The notes beneath the pieces are model-generated. The model was not told the DNA's origin. It saw only the letters and a list, made by a program, of their open reading frames with translations, and searched no databases. DNA of 64,000 nucleotides from Ricinus communis (taxonomy: Eukaryota; Streptophyta; Magnoliopsida; Malpighiales; Euphorbiaceae), in NCBI RefSeq assembly GCF_019578655.1, contig NC_063256.1, forward strand, positions 12,028,001 to 12,092,000, given 5' to 3'. Shown here piece by piece: positions 36,301-46,686 of this stretch (position 1 is the first letter of the stretch; every line of letters begins with the position of its first letter). Made by a program: the position numbers and the translations under genes.

Positions 36301-39300
36301 TCTTACACTAAAAGTGCTATTTAAAACCAAAAACCAAGTCTACCTGTAAAGGCGGCACCCTTCTAGAGAAATTAGGGTTGTGAATCTCTAATGACCCTAG
36401 AAATATGAAATTTCATATGAAGGTTCATGCTACTAGAATGGTTAAGAAAAGAGTAATTGTTCCAATTTGGTCCCTCTTTTTCCAAGACAGGTTCAGGTCA
36501 CAACTATGGAGGTAATAGTTTGTACTTCATCATTATGAGTCTTCAAGCACAGATTCAAGCCTAAGAAGAGATAGTCTGCTTAATGCTATCAAGTCAGATG
36601 AGTTGCATGTCCTTCTTGTTGGAGGAACTGGGAGGCTTGTTCTTCCCTGTGGCTGTTGGTGGTTTGCTGGTTGGAGAAGAGGGCCTTGTAAAGGTTCCAG
36701 GTCTCCAGCATCACTATGTGTCTTGCTTTGAATACCTGGGAAGAAATAGATTATCCAATACATAAAATAACTGTAACCCGTTTAGTGGGGTTTGAGTTGA
36801 GCCTATCTGTGAGCTACTCGAACTATGCTCCAAAGTATTAAGATTTGACTTGATTATCATTTGCTTGAGCTCAAGTAGTTTGTTTAATGAACTGAGCCAA
36901 GCTCAAGTACCACAATACTCGACTCGAGAAATTTGTGAGCTTAATCAAGTAACGAATATATTATGATTTACCATTTTATTTCTAAATATGTACGAACTAA
37001 TTTGAGTTTTTTTGTTTGAGGTTATTCATTTTTTATTTAAATGTATTGAGTGTGAGTGAAGCCATACTCGAGTATTTACAACATCTAATTGAGTCAAGTT
37101 CGAGTAAGCAAAAAACATAGCCTCAATTGAGTTCAATTTAGTTTGACCACCCTTGAGTTTTCACTCAAGCTCTAGCCTAGCATTGTTTTGACTTGGATCG
37201 GCTTGATCATGCCCCTAATTGTTTGGGTTACATTACAATGACTCTTTAATGCATCACAAGTGAATACATTTATCTTTACCTAAATCCAGGAGCTTAGGCT
37301 TTTTCCTAAATGATTAGTTTTTTTGCTGTGTCTATTTTATAAACATACCTTGCAAATTCTTGCAGCTTGCAGCAAAGTTCCGTAATAGTGGACAAACATG
37401 TGTCTGTGCAAATCGATTAATCGTACAAGAAGGTAGAAATAGACAATTACTGAGCTACAATCATTTTTTCTTTCCTTTTTCCTTTTAATCTGTTGCTGCA
37501 GTATATGTTGTAATATAGCAATGGTGGAAATAATGTTAATGACTTTCATTAAATGGCAACAGTTGGTATATTTAGGTTGTTAAGCTGAAACTACTGACTT
37601 TTGTGCTAATTCTTTCTTTGTAGAGCTGTTAAAAAACTGCATTGTAAAATATCAGCAAATAGTCTAATCCATTATCATTCGCTGTCACTACTCACTAGTC
37701 ACTAGATCCTATTAGCCTTTAGAAATATGCTGCCGCTGCCTTTTTTGATGCTGAATCTTTTTGTGCAGGTATCTATGACAAATTTGCTGAGACTTTTTCA
37801 AGAGCTGTTCAGAATTTGCAAGTTGGGGATGGATTTACTGAAGGTGTGGCCCAGGTAGGTGGATATTATATCTTATTAAACTTGTATATTTTTCACTAAT
37901 GCATGAAGTAGCTTTTCAACTTCAGCAAAGTTTATCACATAATGGACCCCTCTATAGTCCCTTCCTTCCCTCAAGATTTGATAATGATTCTTTTTCCTTG
38001 TGTGCAATTTGAAAGTGGTTTGTGCTTAAAAGTTTATATTTTTTATTGTTATGTTACTTTCCCTACAGGGTCCATTAATTAATGAAGCTGCTCTGCAGAA
38101 GGTTAGTTTTGCTTTTTACTCGTATTTTTTAAAATGTATGTTTTAATTATCCAATTTCTGAATGAACTTCTGTATCATTTGCTCCCCCTATGATTCTGAA
38201 TTGCAGGTTGAATCATTTGTTCAAGATGCCATCTCAAAGGTTCATCTCTTTTGCTTATGCTGCTTAATATACTATATTTGCACCTCTGACAGTTAACAAA
38301 CAGCATGCAATTTCTTTTGCATTTGCATCTCAAGATGTACTGTAATCTTGTTATGTATTGTTCTGTATTGTTCTCGTCTTATTTTTTCCAGTGGTGTACA
38401 TGGGGTCAGTTGTTAAATAACAAATTTATCAGAGTCCAGAATTGTTTAACAGGATGACATGAACTGATAAAAATTGGCTTACATCCGATTCACAGCCTTA
38501 CTTATAAAAGAAAGAAATAGTCCTTCAGTAGGGAGAATGCATTGGCAGAACATCTAGTTCATAACGAATGACAGATTCTGATTAAGATACATATACTAGT
38601 CAAAATAATTATTTTATCATTCCTGAAAGACTGAAAACACAAACAAAAAGATGTTGCATGTGTAACAGAAATTTCAAAGCAGCTAACTATAAAAAATCCC
38701 GAAAAACATAATTCAGCTCCTTTCACTTTACCCTATGATTTCATAACAACCGCACAACATAAAGATAGAAGTTAAGATCCTACAGAACGAATACATATAT
38801 TTTTTAAATGATTATTAATAAAATGAAATATTTTATTTTTAATTAAATAAATAATAAATTAAATTAAAATAAATATTTAAATATTAAATAAAAAATGAAT
38901 ATTAATATTATTAAATAAAAAAGATTAAAATTAATATTAAATATAAATAAAAAAAAAATTTCGATTTAATTTAAAAACAAAGATCTTGACCATAGAATTC
39001 TATATCTATCTATGAGATCGAGTATGAAATTCTGTTTACTCACTAAATTGGATTATCTGTTTCCTTCCCTTTCCCGCTAGGATTGGAAATCCTGTATTTT
39101 ACATATCCATACAATTGAGTCCTTGGGTGTCCGTAGGCCTCTCAAAAGGTAACGGAGGCATGCAAAGGTTTCCTCGGGCCGGACGGAGATTGGCCCTCGA
39201 GTGCAAAGGCAGAAGGGAGCTTGACTGCAAGACCCACCTGTCGGGCACGGACGAAAGTCGGCCTTAGTGATCCGACCTTAGGAAGGAATTGAGTAAAGGG

Positions 39301-40607
39301 AAATTGGGGTTTCTTCCAAAGACTTGGTGCAATTAGCAGTTATAGCGGATGATTCTAATTTATTTAGGCAAAATTAAATGGCCTTTTCTTTCCTCATTCT
39401 GCTCTTAAATAAAAAGCTTCATGTTTCATCTCAAATCATTTATCACATGCCCTATAGTTGATGTAGAAACATGAAAAATACAAATCTGAAACAAACAACA
39501 TTCTGGAATTTCAATCAATTATGTTTTTCTCAAAACATAATTACAGAGCCCATGAACTCTTATGTAGTCACCACAAAATAAACCCTAGCTATAATACAGT
39601 CACATGCTGAAAATATTCAAGATAAAATCGAAAGTAACCTAATTGGTATAGTTTGATAAATATTTCTTAAAGTATATAGTCCTGAATGCCTAAGAGGTGA
39701 CTCGAAGCAACATGTATGTATTTTAACGCCAAGAAATGCAAAATTGGAATTCAATGAGCAAATTCAGGGTAATATATAAAAACATTCATTGTTTTTTCTT
39801 TTTGGCCTTCAACAGTCATGTGCATGAACAAATAAAGCATTGTGAATTTTAGATACTACTTTTACGTACAATTTCCCAGAACCTGGAACCGAAACTATAC
39901 TTGGTTAAATCAAATTTTCACTTTACAGTGCCATTAAATTATTTTGGATTAGAAATGTTTTTGTTTTTTTGTGTATGAAACACAAAGTGAAATCAGTTAG
40001 ATGGTTGCTTTTTAAGGAGGCTGAAAGTACAATTTATGAGAAAAAACTGCAACTGCATTCACTACCCCATCTTTCTCTTGAGGTGTCTGCTAGACTAACT
40101 TTATTTTCTTTGTTCCTTGAAAGTATTTTAACATATTGTACTGCCACCAATGGTATTGCGATGCTTTCATATGAATGTTTCATATAAAATGACCATAATT
40201 TACTATTTCAATGCTTAAAGGGTGCAAAAGTTCTTATCGGAGGCAAAAGACATAGTTTGGGGAGGACTTTCTATGAGCCTACTGTAATTAGTGATGTCAA
40301 GAGTGAGATGGTTGTATCCAGGTAAATATATATTTAGGAATGTTTATGTGATGATTGATCGGTGGTATTAAATGTAGTTGATCTTTATTTTTTGTCTGAT
40401 TGATAAAGCAGCAGGCCCGTATTCCTCCAAGGCACTATTATTAGCCTGCAATCTTTTACTAGTTCAACACCTTGACTGTTTCGAAATGAGAAAAAAATAA
40501 AATACACGTTGTGCTCAAGCTACCCCAATTTGTATTTACTTGGGATATGTATTTAACCATTTAATGACCAAAACTTGAATTTCGAAATAAAAGAGGACAA
40601 AAGTAAC

Positions 40608-40640
<33 letters not shown>

Positions 40641-43600
40641 AGTGTGTGTGTGTGTGTGGGCGTGTGCGCGCTTGTGCGCAACTTTTCTTGTACAAGGTAC
40701 TATTGATGCCAGGTATGCTGAAGGGGTGATATGTGAAGATGTGGCAAATTTTGACGGAACATTCTATAGTATAGTGCATACAAGGTTATGTATCTATTTT
40801 CTTGCTTAGGAGGTCATCCATGATAATGATAAGTGAATGACTTGGGCAATTAGAGGTGAATGGATCAATTATCTCGCAAATAAACTTATCCTTCTCTTTG
40901 ACTATCTCCATATTCGCTTCTTTAATATTCATGTGTTTGGAGATGCTCATGAGGTTGCAGGCTATTACAAGCAAATAATCTTGTGAAATTTGGTTGTAAT
41001 CAATTTAGGTGGGGCAAACATGGATACAGGATGCTTTCTTTGTCATTAGGTATTTACAGAAATATTATTATAAGTTGAAATTGTCATCAAATGAAAGATG
41101 GACTAGTGCATGCCTCTCAAGAATGTTCGACACTATCAGGGGCCCAAGCAAAAAATGTTTTCAGAACTTAGGCTTCAGTCCTTTTTCATTTCAGGACTGT
41201 CTTTTGTCGATGGGTGAAGCTTCAATGAAGCTTTATGTAGGGTGCAGGTTTCCAGCTGTAGATTCTGGGTTTGGAATTTCTATATTTCCCTTCTATAATT
41301 TTTTAATCATCCAAGGTTATTCGCCGTGAATTTTTGTAAATCTGAAGTTTGCTTGAACAATTAATGTATGTAAGCTATATTTTGCTTGAACCATAAATGA
41401 ATATAGAGTATGTAGTAGGTTAAGAAAGGTCAACTTCTGTGCTGGTTTTTAGCACTTTGTCTGCTTCTTAGAAGTGTGCATTTATTGAATTAAAATGTAA
41501 TCATGGAATGATTTTGCTTTGTAAAACTTTTATGCAGTTATCTCGATGCATAAAAATAGTTAGATATTTATTCTTTCTTCAGGACAGAAAACAATCAGTT
41601 ACATAGACGTTAATTTACATTGTTCTTGTTTTACATCAGAGAGGAAGTATTTGGACCAGTGGCACCGATATTGCGGTTCAAGACTGAGGAGGAAGCTATC
41701 TCTATTGCTAATGACACCAATGCAGGTTTTTACATCAGACATGACTGCATGTTCACACGCACATGTGCAGACACATGCACACACATCTATTTATCTATAT
41801 TAAGCCTGGAGTGCAGAGAGTTAAGATTTTTGGCCCTCTCTTTGATTTCCTTTTCTATTTCTTTTATCATTTTTTAAATAATTTTTAAACTTATCCTTAT
41901 TTTTCATGTTGTGATCAGTTGATACAAAATTAACATATATGTTTATTTTAGTTTAAAATTATAAGAATGAAATGTGTAATAAATAATGAATGAACAAAAC
42001 TATGTTTTAAAAAGTAAGTTTGGATTAAATTCTCTCCCTTTAGGAATTTTGTGTTCTGTAAAATAAGTGAACGAAGCCTTTATCAAAGACTATATCCATT
42101 GAAGATATTATAAAATTTTATATTTTCGAGCTAAAATTTAGAAATTCAGTAATTGGGATGCAAAGAAATGAATCATGGGATGGTAGAACCAAATTGACAA
42201 ATATGATATAATAAAGAGATAAGTACAAAAAAATACTTGTGTTTTCACCATTTTAAAAGTTTCAGTATATGGTATTCTTTTTCCAGATAAAAAGAGGTAT
42301 GTGGTTAAACATTATGACAAAAAAAAATATTTCACTGTTAAAAATATTGATTGGCAAAGATTTAACTATCTTCATTCCGATCAGCAATCATTATCATATT
42401 TTCCATGTTGGATAATTTGAATTTAGAGCCTAACAACTCAAAAACTTCTTTGTTTGACCGTTAAATCGATCTTATCAGATTAATGAATTTAATGATCAAA
42501 TAATGGAGCTAAGAGTTATTAAGCTCCAAATTTAAATTATCAAATATGGATAACATGATAATGATGACTGATCGGGTTGAATCCTTACAAATCGAGGTTT
42601 TTAACGTTGAGATACATTTTCTTGTCACGATTTGTAACCACATACCTCTCTTTGTATGAAAAAAAACCACATACTAAAAAGTTTTAAAACACTAAAACTA
42701 CAAGGTACTTTTTTATATTTATCTCTATAATAAAATAATAATATGAATTACGAATACCATAAGGTTTTAAACATGTCTTAATTGAAGAAATGTATTTAAT
42801 TTATATTTTGTGTACATATTTCGCTTAAATTATTATTATCATTCAACTGAAATTTTTTTATTAGAAATAGGAAAAAGTACAAAAGCTCTACTTTGCTGTT
42901 TTAGTCATTGCAAAAACCGGCTTGTGATTTATTTTTTGACAAATCACTATCTTGTGGTTTATCATGTTACGTTTTATTAGCATACATGTTAATGCCTTTT
43001 GTTGGCACCAATGTAGTTTTGCATATTTGATTTTTTGGCTTTTTTTACCCTTTGTTTTAGTTTGTTCGAACTCAAGTACGTCAACTAGTAGTGGTAGTAT
43101 TCTATCATTAATATAATATTAAAGTAAATGATTAATAATATTTTTTTAAATAATGACATATATCTATGCATCACAAATCAATAAATATAATTAAAAATTT
43201 ATTTAAAAGAATTATTTTCTTAATTCAACTACAAATTATAAGCATACATATTGCTATAATTTATTTTAAGCTTAAAATAATTAATAGTTGTCAAATTGCT
43301 TACAAAATTTATTTTACTAAAATTGAATTTTATTTCAGTGATACATTATAAAACATGAAATAAGGTGTTAAATAGAAAAAATATATGATATGAAAACGTT
43401 ACAAAAAAAAAAAAGGACCATAGGACCTATTGTACGAAAGTCCAAAATCATGAGAGTACCAATTAATGATATTAGCATGTTTGAGAATTATATTTGGAGC
43501 CTATTTAGTATGGATGGATGTGATTGATTAGAAATCCAAATTTACTAAATTATTGAACCAAGGAAAAAATTACTATGTTGCACAGGGATGCTTTACGATT

Positions 43601-44267
43601 CTTTGTGGTCAATTTCATTTTAATAAAAGCAATGAATTTTTTCTCAAATAAAATTTACTTTATTTGCTATTAAGATATATAAGATGCAGGATTACATGTG
43701 GCCAATTTGAATCAGTTTTCATTTTGGGCACACACACCTGGCTCATCATCTTCTCTCATACGACCCTTCAACTGCACTAATAATCTGTCTGCACAAGCAT
43801 CCTCTTTGTTTCAGAATTCATGATTACAGTGTCTTTTACTGTTAATGATGCAGGATTAGCAGCATATATTTTCACGAACAATACACAACGTTCATGGCGT
43901 GTCGCTGAAGCTCTGGAGTATGGACTCGTAGGCGTCAATGAAGGACTTATTTCAACAGAGGTTGGATACATCCTGTATTTTCTAAGGACTGACATACTAA
44001 TTTTGGCATCATAATATGTTCCATTATGATGCAGGTGGCTCCATTTGGAGGAGTAAAACAGTCTGGTCTAGGAAGGGAAGGCTCCAAGTATGGGATGGAT
44101 GAATATTTGGAGGTAAGCATTGTCTTAACATCCTTTCATTTTCTCTGCTGTGGAAACTAAAAAGAAGTCAAATTAATAAATAAATTGCGCCTCTCTCTTC
44201 TATCTCTTATGCTTGTCATACCATGCAGCTCAAATATGTATGCTTAGGAGATATGAACAGAAAATGA
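24364..44267 (+). CDS. SSADH (ALDH5F1): Succinic semialdehyde dehydrogenase, mitochondrial (20 exons)
   Basis: NAD-dependent oxidation of succinic semialdehyde to succinate, last step of the GABA shunt in the mitochondrial matrix. Exons: 24364-24489, 25999-26112, 27347-27446, 30588-30636, 30754-30841, 30984-31094, 33250-33312, 33423-33533, 35558-35623, 35751-35828, 35920-35997, 37366-37432, 37769-37854, 38069-38101, 38207-38239, 40221-40321, 41640-41725, 43854-43960, 44035-44112, 44229-44267. All introns are GT-AG and the joined frame is 1614 bp (537 residues), close to the Arabidopsis enzyme, which also has 20 exons. Exon 1 encodes an Arg-rich, acid-poor leader typical of a mitochondrial presequence; a second ATG lies two codons after the first. 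Visible aldehyde dehydrogenase motifs are T-P-W-N-F-P (exon 7), V-V-V-K-P-S-E (exon 8), F-T-G-S-T-A-V-G (exon 10), the general-base Glu in L-E-L-G-G (exon 11) and the catalytic Cys in G-Q-T-C-V-C-A-N-R (exon 12). The second Cys of T-C-V-C is the partner of the redox switch known in human SSADH. I see no break. Confidence 0.96.
24861..24887. repeat. (CT)n microsatellite in SSADH intron 1
   Basis: About 13 CT units with one interruption, close to the left end of the intronic MITE. Confidence 0.9.
24935..25227. mobile_element. Mutator-like MITE in SSADH intron 1
   Basis: A 293-bp element whose ends are inverted repeats of about 90 bp. Both ends contain TTAAGCCCCTGAA followed by similar T-rich blocks with TTTATTT and a GAACACC/GAGCACC motif. 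The flanks AATCTAAAA (24926-24934) and AATCCAAAA (25228-25236) match at 8 of 9 bases, fitting a slightly eroded 9-bp Mutator duplication. A related half-element is seen at about 30125-30230 in intron 3. Confidence 0.7.
26113..27346 (+). other. SSADH intron 2
   Basis: A 1.2-kb T-rich intron, nothing else recognised. Donor GTCTAC, acceptor TGGCAG. Confidence 0.8.
27831..28667. mobile_element. Putative hAT-like non-autonomous element
   Basis: The left end reads TAAGGGTGCGGTTGGTTTGA and the reverse complement of the right end reads TTAGGGTGTATTTGATATTA, the kind of TIR seen in plant hAT MITEs. Similarity fades after about 20 bases and I found no 8-bp target duplication, so this is only a candidate. 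Confidence 0.3.
28780..29180 (+). mobile_element. Copia-like LTR remnant in SSADH intron 3
   Basis: The run GTCTAGGATTTC, CTTTAGGATTTTTATTTC, CTTATAAATAGG (a TATA-like box) and a downstream TTGTTGTAAGG, followed by an ATATTCAA... tract, has the layout of the promoter and polyadenylation part of a small copia or TRIM LTR. No second LTR, target duplication or internal domain is visible, so ends are approximate. Confidence 0.3.
30125..30230. mobile_element. Half of the intron-1 MITE family
   Basis: ATTAAGCCCTTGAATTTC and the following ATTGAGCC and TTGTCTTATTGAG blocks match one terminal repeat of the 24935-25227 element. The other end is not seen, so this is a truncated copy. Confidence 0.45.
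31095..33249 (+). other. SSADH intron 6
   Basis: A 2.2-kb intron. A patch at 31380-31830 repeats ATGTTGCTTG in direct orientation near both ends with GATACC-like motifs between, resembling transposon debris. A GGT-rich patch at 32480-32790 makes a long Thr-rich frame on the minus strand, which is an effect of the repeat and not a gene. Confidence 0.7.
32718..32740. repeat. (GGT)n microsatellite in SSADH intron 6
   Basis: Six or seven GGT units with one interruption, inside a longer G/T-rich patch. Confidence 0.85.
33534..35557 (+). other. SSADH intron 8
   Basis: A 2-kb intron that holds a gypsy gag remnant at about 34229-35110; otherwise nothing recognised. Donor GTAATT, acceptor ACTTTTAG. 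Confidence 0.75.
34229..35110 (+). pseudogene. Ty3-gypsy gag remnant in SSADH intron 8
   Basis: The plus strand, read with frame changes, gives a Retrotrans_gag-like series: [10 protein letters not shown] and L-P-P-D-Y-E at about 34840-34905, then E-S-E-G and [14 protein letters not shown] at about 34975-35030. The preceding 79-codon open frame (34229-34468), which includes M-T-D-E-I-R-D-Q-L, may be the start of the same gag, but I do not recognise it by itself. Stops and shifts are frequent. No LTR pair was found around it. Confidence 0.5.
35998..37365 (+). other. SSADH intron 11
   Basis: A 1.4-kb intron. The part 36770-37190 is rich in CTCGAG- and AGCTCAAG-like repeats and ends near AGTTTGACCACCCTTGAG, which resembles the right end of a hAT-type MITE. 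The left end is not clear. The open frames at 36533-36765 are unsupported. Confidence 0.6.
37433..37768 (+). other. SSADH intron 12
   Basis: A 336-bp intron with nothing recognised. Confidence 0.85.
38240..40220 (+). other. SSADH intron 15 with chloroplast insertion
   Basis: A 2-kb intron with A/T-rich tracts at 38790-38960, a chloroplast 23S rRNA fragment at 39138-39276 and no further recognisable element. The frame at 39969-40187 is unsupported. Confidence 0.75.
39138..39276 (+). other. Nuclear chloroplast insertion: part of 23S rRNA gene
   Basis: This G+C-rich 139-bp island reads as chloroplast 23S rRNA domain V in the sense direction: GGTAACGGAGGC, GCAAAGGTTTCCTC, GGCCGGACGGAGATTGGCCC, AGCTTGACTGCAAGACCCAC, CGAAAGTCGG and CCTTAGTGATCCGAC. 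These are conserved bacterial-type 23S segments; nearby GAGATCGAGTATGAA (about 39016) may also be organellar but I cannot place it. Differences are few, so the insertion is younger than the trnA fragment at 7.7 kb. It is a fragment and cannot make an rRNA. Confidence 0.85.
40322..41639 (+). other. SSADH intron 16
   Basis: A 1.3-kb intron with an AT/GT microsatellite. The open frame 41009-41329 plus (106 codons) has no recognisable domain and lies wholly in the intron. I do not call it. Confidence 0.7.
40609..40670. repeat. (AT)n(GT)n microsatellite in SSADH intron 16
   Basis: About eight AT units followed by GT units with two interruptions, a strong length-variation candidate. Confidence 0.95.
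41726..43853 (+). other. SSADH intron 17
   Basis: A 2.1-kb intron that holds a Mutator-like element (42216-42725). The following 42870-43440 looks like further repeat debris (GAAAAAGTACAAAAGC near 42871) but has no pair that I can find. Confidence 0.7.
42216..42725. mobile_element. Mutator-like MITE in SSADH intron 17
   Basis: A 510-bp element with inverted repeats of about 145 bp. The left end starts GAGATAAGTAC and the reverse complement of the right end GAGATAAATAT. Shared inner blocks include AGAGGTATGTGGTTA and AACGTTAAAAA/CTGTTAAAAA. A perfect 9-bp target duplication, TATAATAAA, lies at 42207-42215 and 42726-42734. It has no coding capacity. Confidence 0.85.
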
Positions 44268-45170
44268 GATGCAAGGTACATTTTCAAAACCGTCCTTTTA
44301 TCACACTAGTTGAAAAAAGCTACCCCCTGGTTATTTACTTGAGTTTCTACGAGTAATGTGCATGTCATGTGTGTATATATAGGTAGTAGCGGCTTGTAAC
44401 TTTCAAAAGAATCGATGAGCAGTAGAAAGATCTTTGCAGCTTGTGTATATAAATAATTGTTACTTGCTCGATGATCTGGAAGACATAATTGCATAGTCTG
44501 TTGTATCACACAGTTTCTCCCTTCCTGCTCAATGTGCTGAATGCTCATTTCTCATCATTTTCTCTATTTTCATGTGCAAATGGACTATTCTACAAGTTAC
44601 AGTGTTTTCTTGGGTTCCTAAGCTCGCCAGTCATTTGCTAACTTGCTTATCCATAAAGATATATGATTTTATTGTTAAAATTTATTTCTGTATACAGTAA
44701 TGCCTTTCTAGGGTAATTTTCAAAGCTAATATAATAATTGGATTAGTGTCTCAAAGGTGATGGTCAAGTGGTAGACTCTGGGATTCCGATTTGGCAGTTT
44801 TAGATTCAAGCCGGTAAAAACACGAATTTCAATAGGCTGGAGGACTGATACTATAAGTTAAGTAAAGTAGGACACTTAAGGAGATGGAGGAGGGTTTTCT
44901 AAGAAGGGCTTGGGACCTATGAACGGAACAACACAACAAACATGATGATTTTCTTTACGGAAAGGAGTTGGAGCTGATATCCTGTTTACAAAAGCAGGCT
45001 GATTAATGAATAAGGAAGAAAAGGCTGATGCAATAAATAATCTAATTTCTTATTTCAACATTGTCATTTCCAATTACATTATTGGCCATTCCATATATTA
45101 AATAATCTTTCTCCAGTAGCAACAAAAACAGTTGACAAGCTACCCAGGTGGTCAAACTCCACTTTCATCA
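44268..45170. other. SSADH 3' region and convergent spacer
   Basis: The SSADH 3' UTR presumably covers the first few hundred bases; no clear single AATAAA site can be picked. A possible tRNA-derived SINE lies at 44750-44960. SSADH and the receptor-kinase cluster face each other across this spacer. Confidence 0.5.
44750..44960 (+). mobile_element. Possible tRNA-derived SINE
   Basis: TGGTCAAGTGGTAGACTCTGG at 44760 resembles a pol III A box and AGATTCAAGCC at about 44803 a B box, spaced about 35 bases apart as in a tRNA. The remaining body has no homology that I recognise. There is no clear 3' tail or duplication. Confidence 0.3.
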
Positions 45171-45955
45171 TCATTTCTTTGCAGGTATTTCGATCATCCC
45201 ATTCTTCTTCCCCATATACACCTGAGGCACACAGTAGGATGCATACAAAACTTCAGCTGAAACTGCAGAAACCGCATAGCCAATCCCAGAACCACTTTTG
45301 AACGAATAATCGAATCTCCAATGAAATTTCCCTGAATGGTCTATCCACTTTTTCAAAGGTCCTTCACACTGTGAATGACACTGGCTCTGATGATGGATTA
45401 TTAGAGAGACTAAAGACCTTGATCCAACTGGGAGGACCAATTTCCGGTGGAATCTCACCAGCTAGTCGGTTGTGGTCCAATTTAAGAAGATTTAGATCAC
45501 TGCAATTGGCAATACTAGCAGAGAAATGGTTGGATGATAGATCTATTGTAACAAATGGTAGTATTTTTAAGATGTCAAAAGGAATTGGTCCCTGAACCTC
45601 CTTATTGGAAAGGTCCAAGCCTGTTAAACGTGTACAGTTCTCAATCGCACGAGGGAACTGTTCCTGGAGACCCATGTCAGAGACTCTGAGATTTAAGACC
45701 TCGCTCTCATCAGGATCCCAACAATCCACTCCTGTAAATCTACAGATGCAGCCTTCTGTATCGCTGTTGAAGTCCCATGAAGACTTCAAACCAAAAGGGT
45801 CTTCCAAGAAACCTTTAATACATTTTATGCAAGCAAGGTCAGTTTCAGTAGCAAAAGAACCAAGCAATGAAATTATAAAAGCATGGAGTAAGAAAGAAGG
45901 TTGTAGTCCTATACAAATATGGAGAAGAATGAAGCAACCATTTCACGTAAATTAA
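45171..45955 (-). pseudogene. BIR1-like receptor kinase, copy C: LRR and membrane part only
   Basis: Reading on the minus strand, the LRR N-terminal cap (T-E-T-D-L-A-C-I-K, W-D-F-N, C-R-F-T-G-V-D-C-W) and about three leucine-rich repeats follow the same order as in copy B. The signal peptide has a frameshift: an ATG at about 45949 is in another frame and meets TAG ten codons later. Part of one LRR is missing. A stop ends the LRR frame at 45364 (S-F-T-V-stop); the membrane part continues in another frame (G-Y-A-V-S-A-V-S) to a stop at 45171. No kinase exon follows. Dead by three kinds of damage. Confidence 0.8.
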
Positions 45956-46686
45956 CAATTACAAGTAAATAATTTCCTTATTGGTACATGATGTTGGTTC
46001 ATCATAAGTTGCCAACAAGTTAATTAAGATTACATTGCTCTCAAATAGGGGTGTTCATGAATTGGTTTGGTGCAACTTAGTAGACATTCAATTCAAATCA
46101 TAATTTACAGATAGAAAATTTACGAATCTAATCAAGTCCACAAAAATGAAAAGTCAATTCAATCTAACTCATAATTACTGGTCGGATTGTGCGGTTTTGT
46201 TTTATATACCTTCTCCTTTTAATTAACAATTATTCATGCAAAAAAAAAAAAAACGAATATATTTAATTAATTTAGCTCAAAACACCTCTATAGAAAAATA
46301 ATATCTTGAAATAATACTAGGTAACTATAAAATTTGCTAGAGTTATTATCAACAAGAAAAGACAAAAATTAAAAAATGCCAAAAGTATGAAATGTTAAAT
46401 TACAGCAATTTAGTGTCAAATTATGCTAATCTTAATGTTAATGTGAAAATTAAATAAAAAATACTCATAAAAGATGCAACTCAAGGGGTTACAAGTTACT
46501 ATACAGGAAATAGGTCTACTGTAAGATATTATACACTGCCAACATCTTAAGTTTAATGTCTTTGAATACTCTCAAGGAATAAATAATTATTATACTCAAT
46601 TTGTAAATAAAAGACATAAGAAAAAAAAAAAAAAATTCCTGGAGAGTACCATATTTAGTCAATGGGTCCTATGTGCTACATATATT
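45956..46686. other. Spacer between receptor-kinase copies
   Basis: A/T-rich, nothing recognised. It presumably includes the 3' end of copy A. Confidence 0.5.

Noticed and set aside
41009..41329. 106-codon frame on the plus strand
   Set aside because: It lies inside SSADH intron 16, has no recognisable domain and no splice link to neighbouring exons.
45371..45955. Open frames on the plus strand of 74 and 116 codons
   Set aside because: They are antisense to the LRR exon of copy C, which has clear domain support on the other strand.
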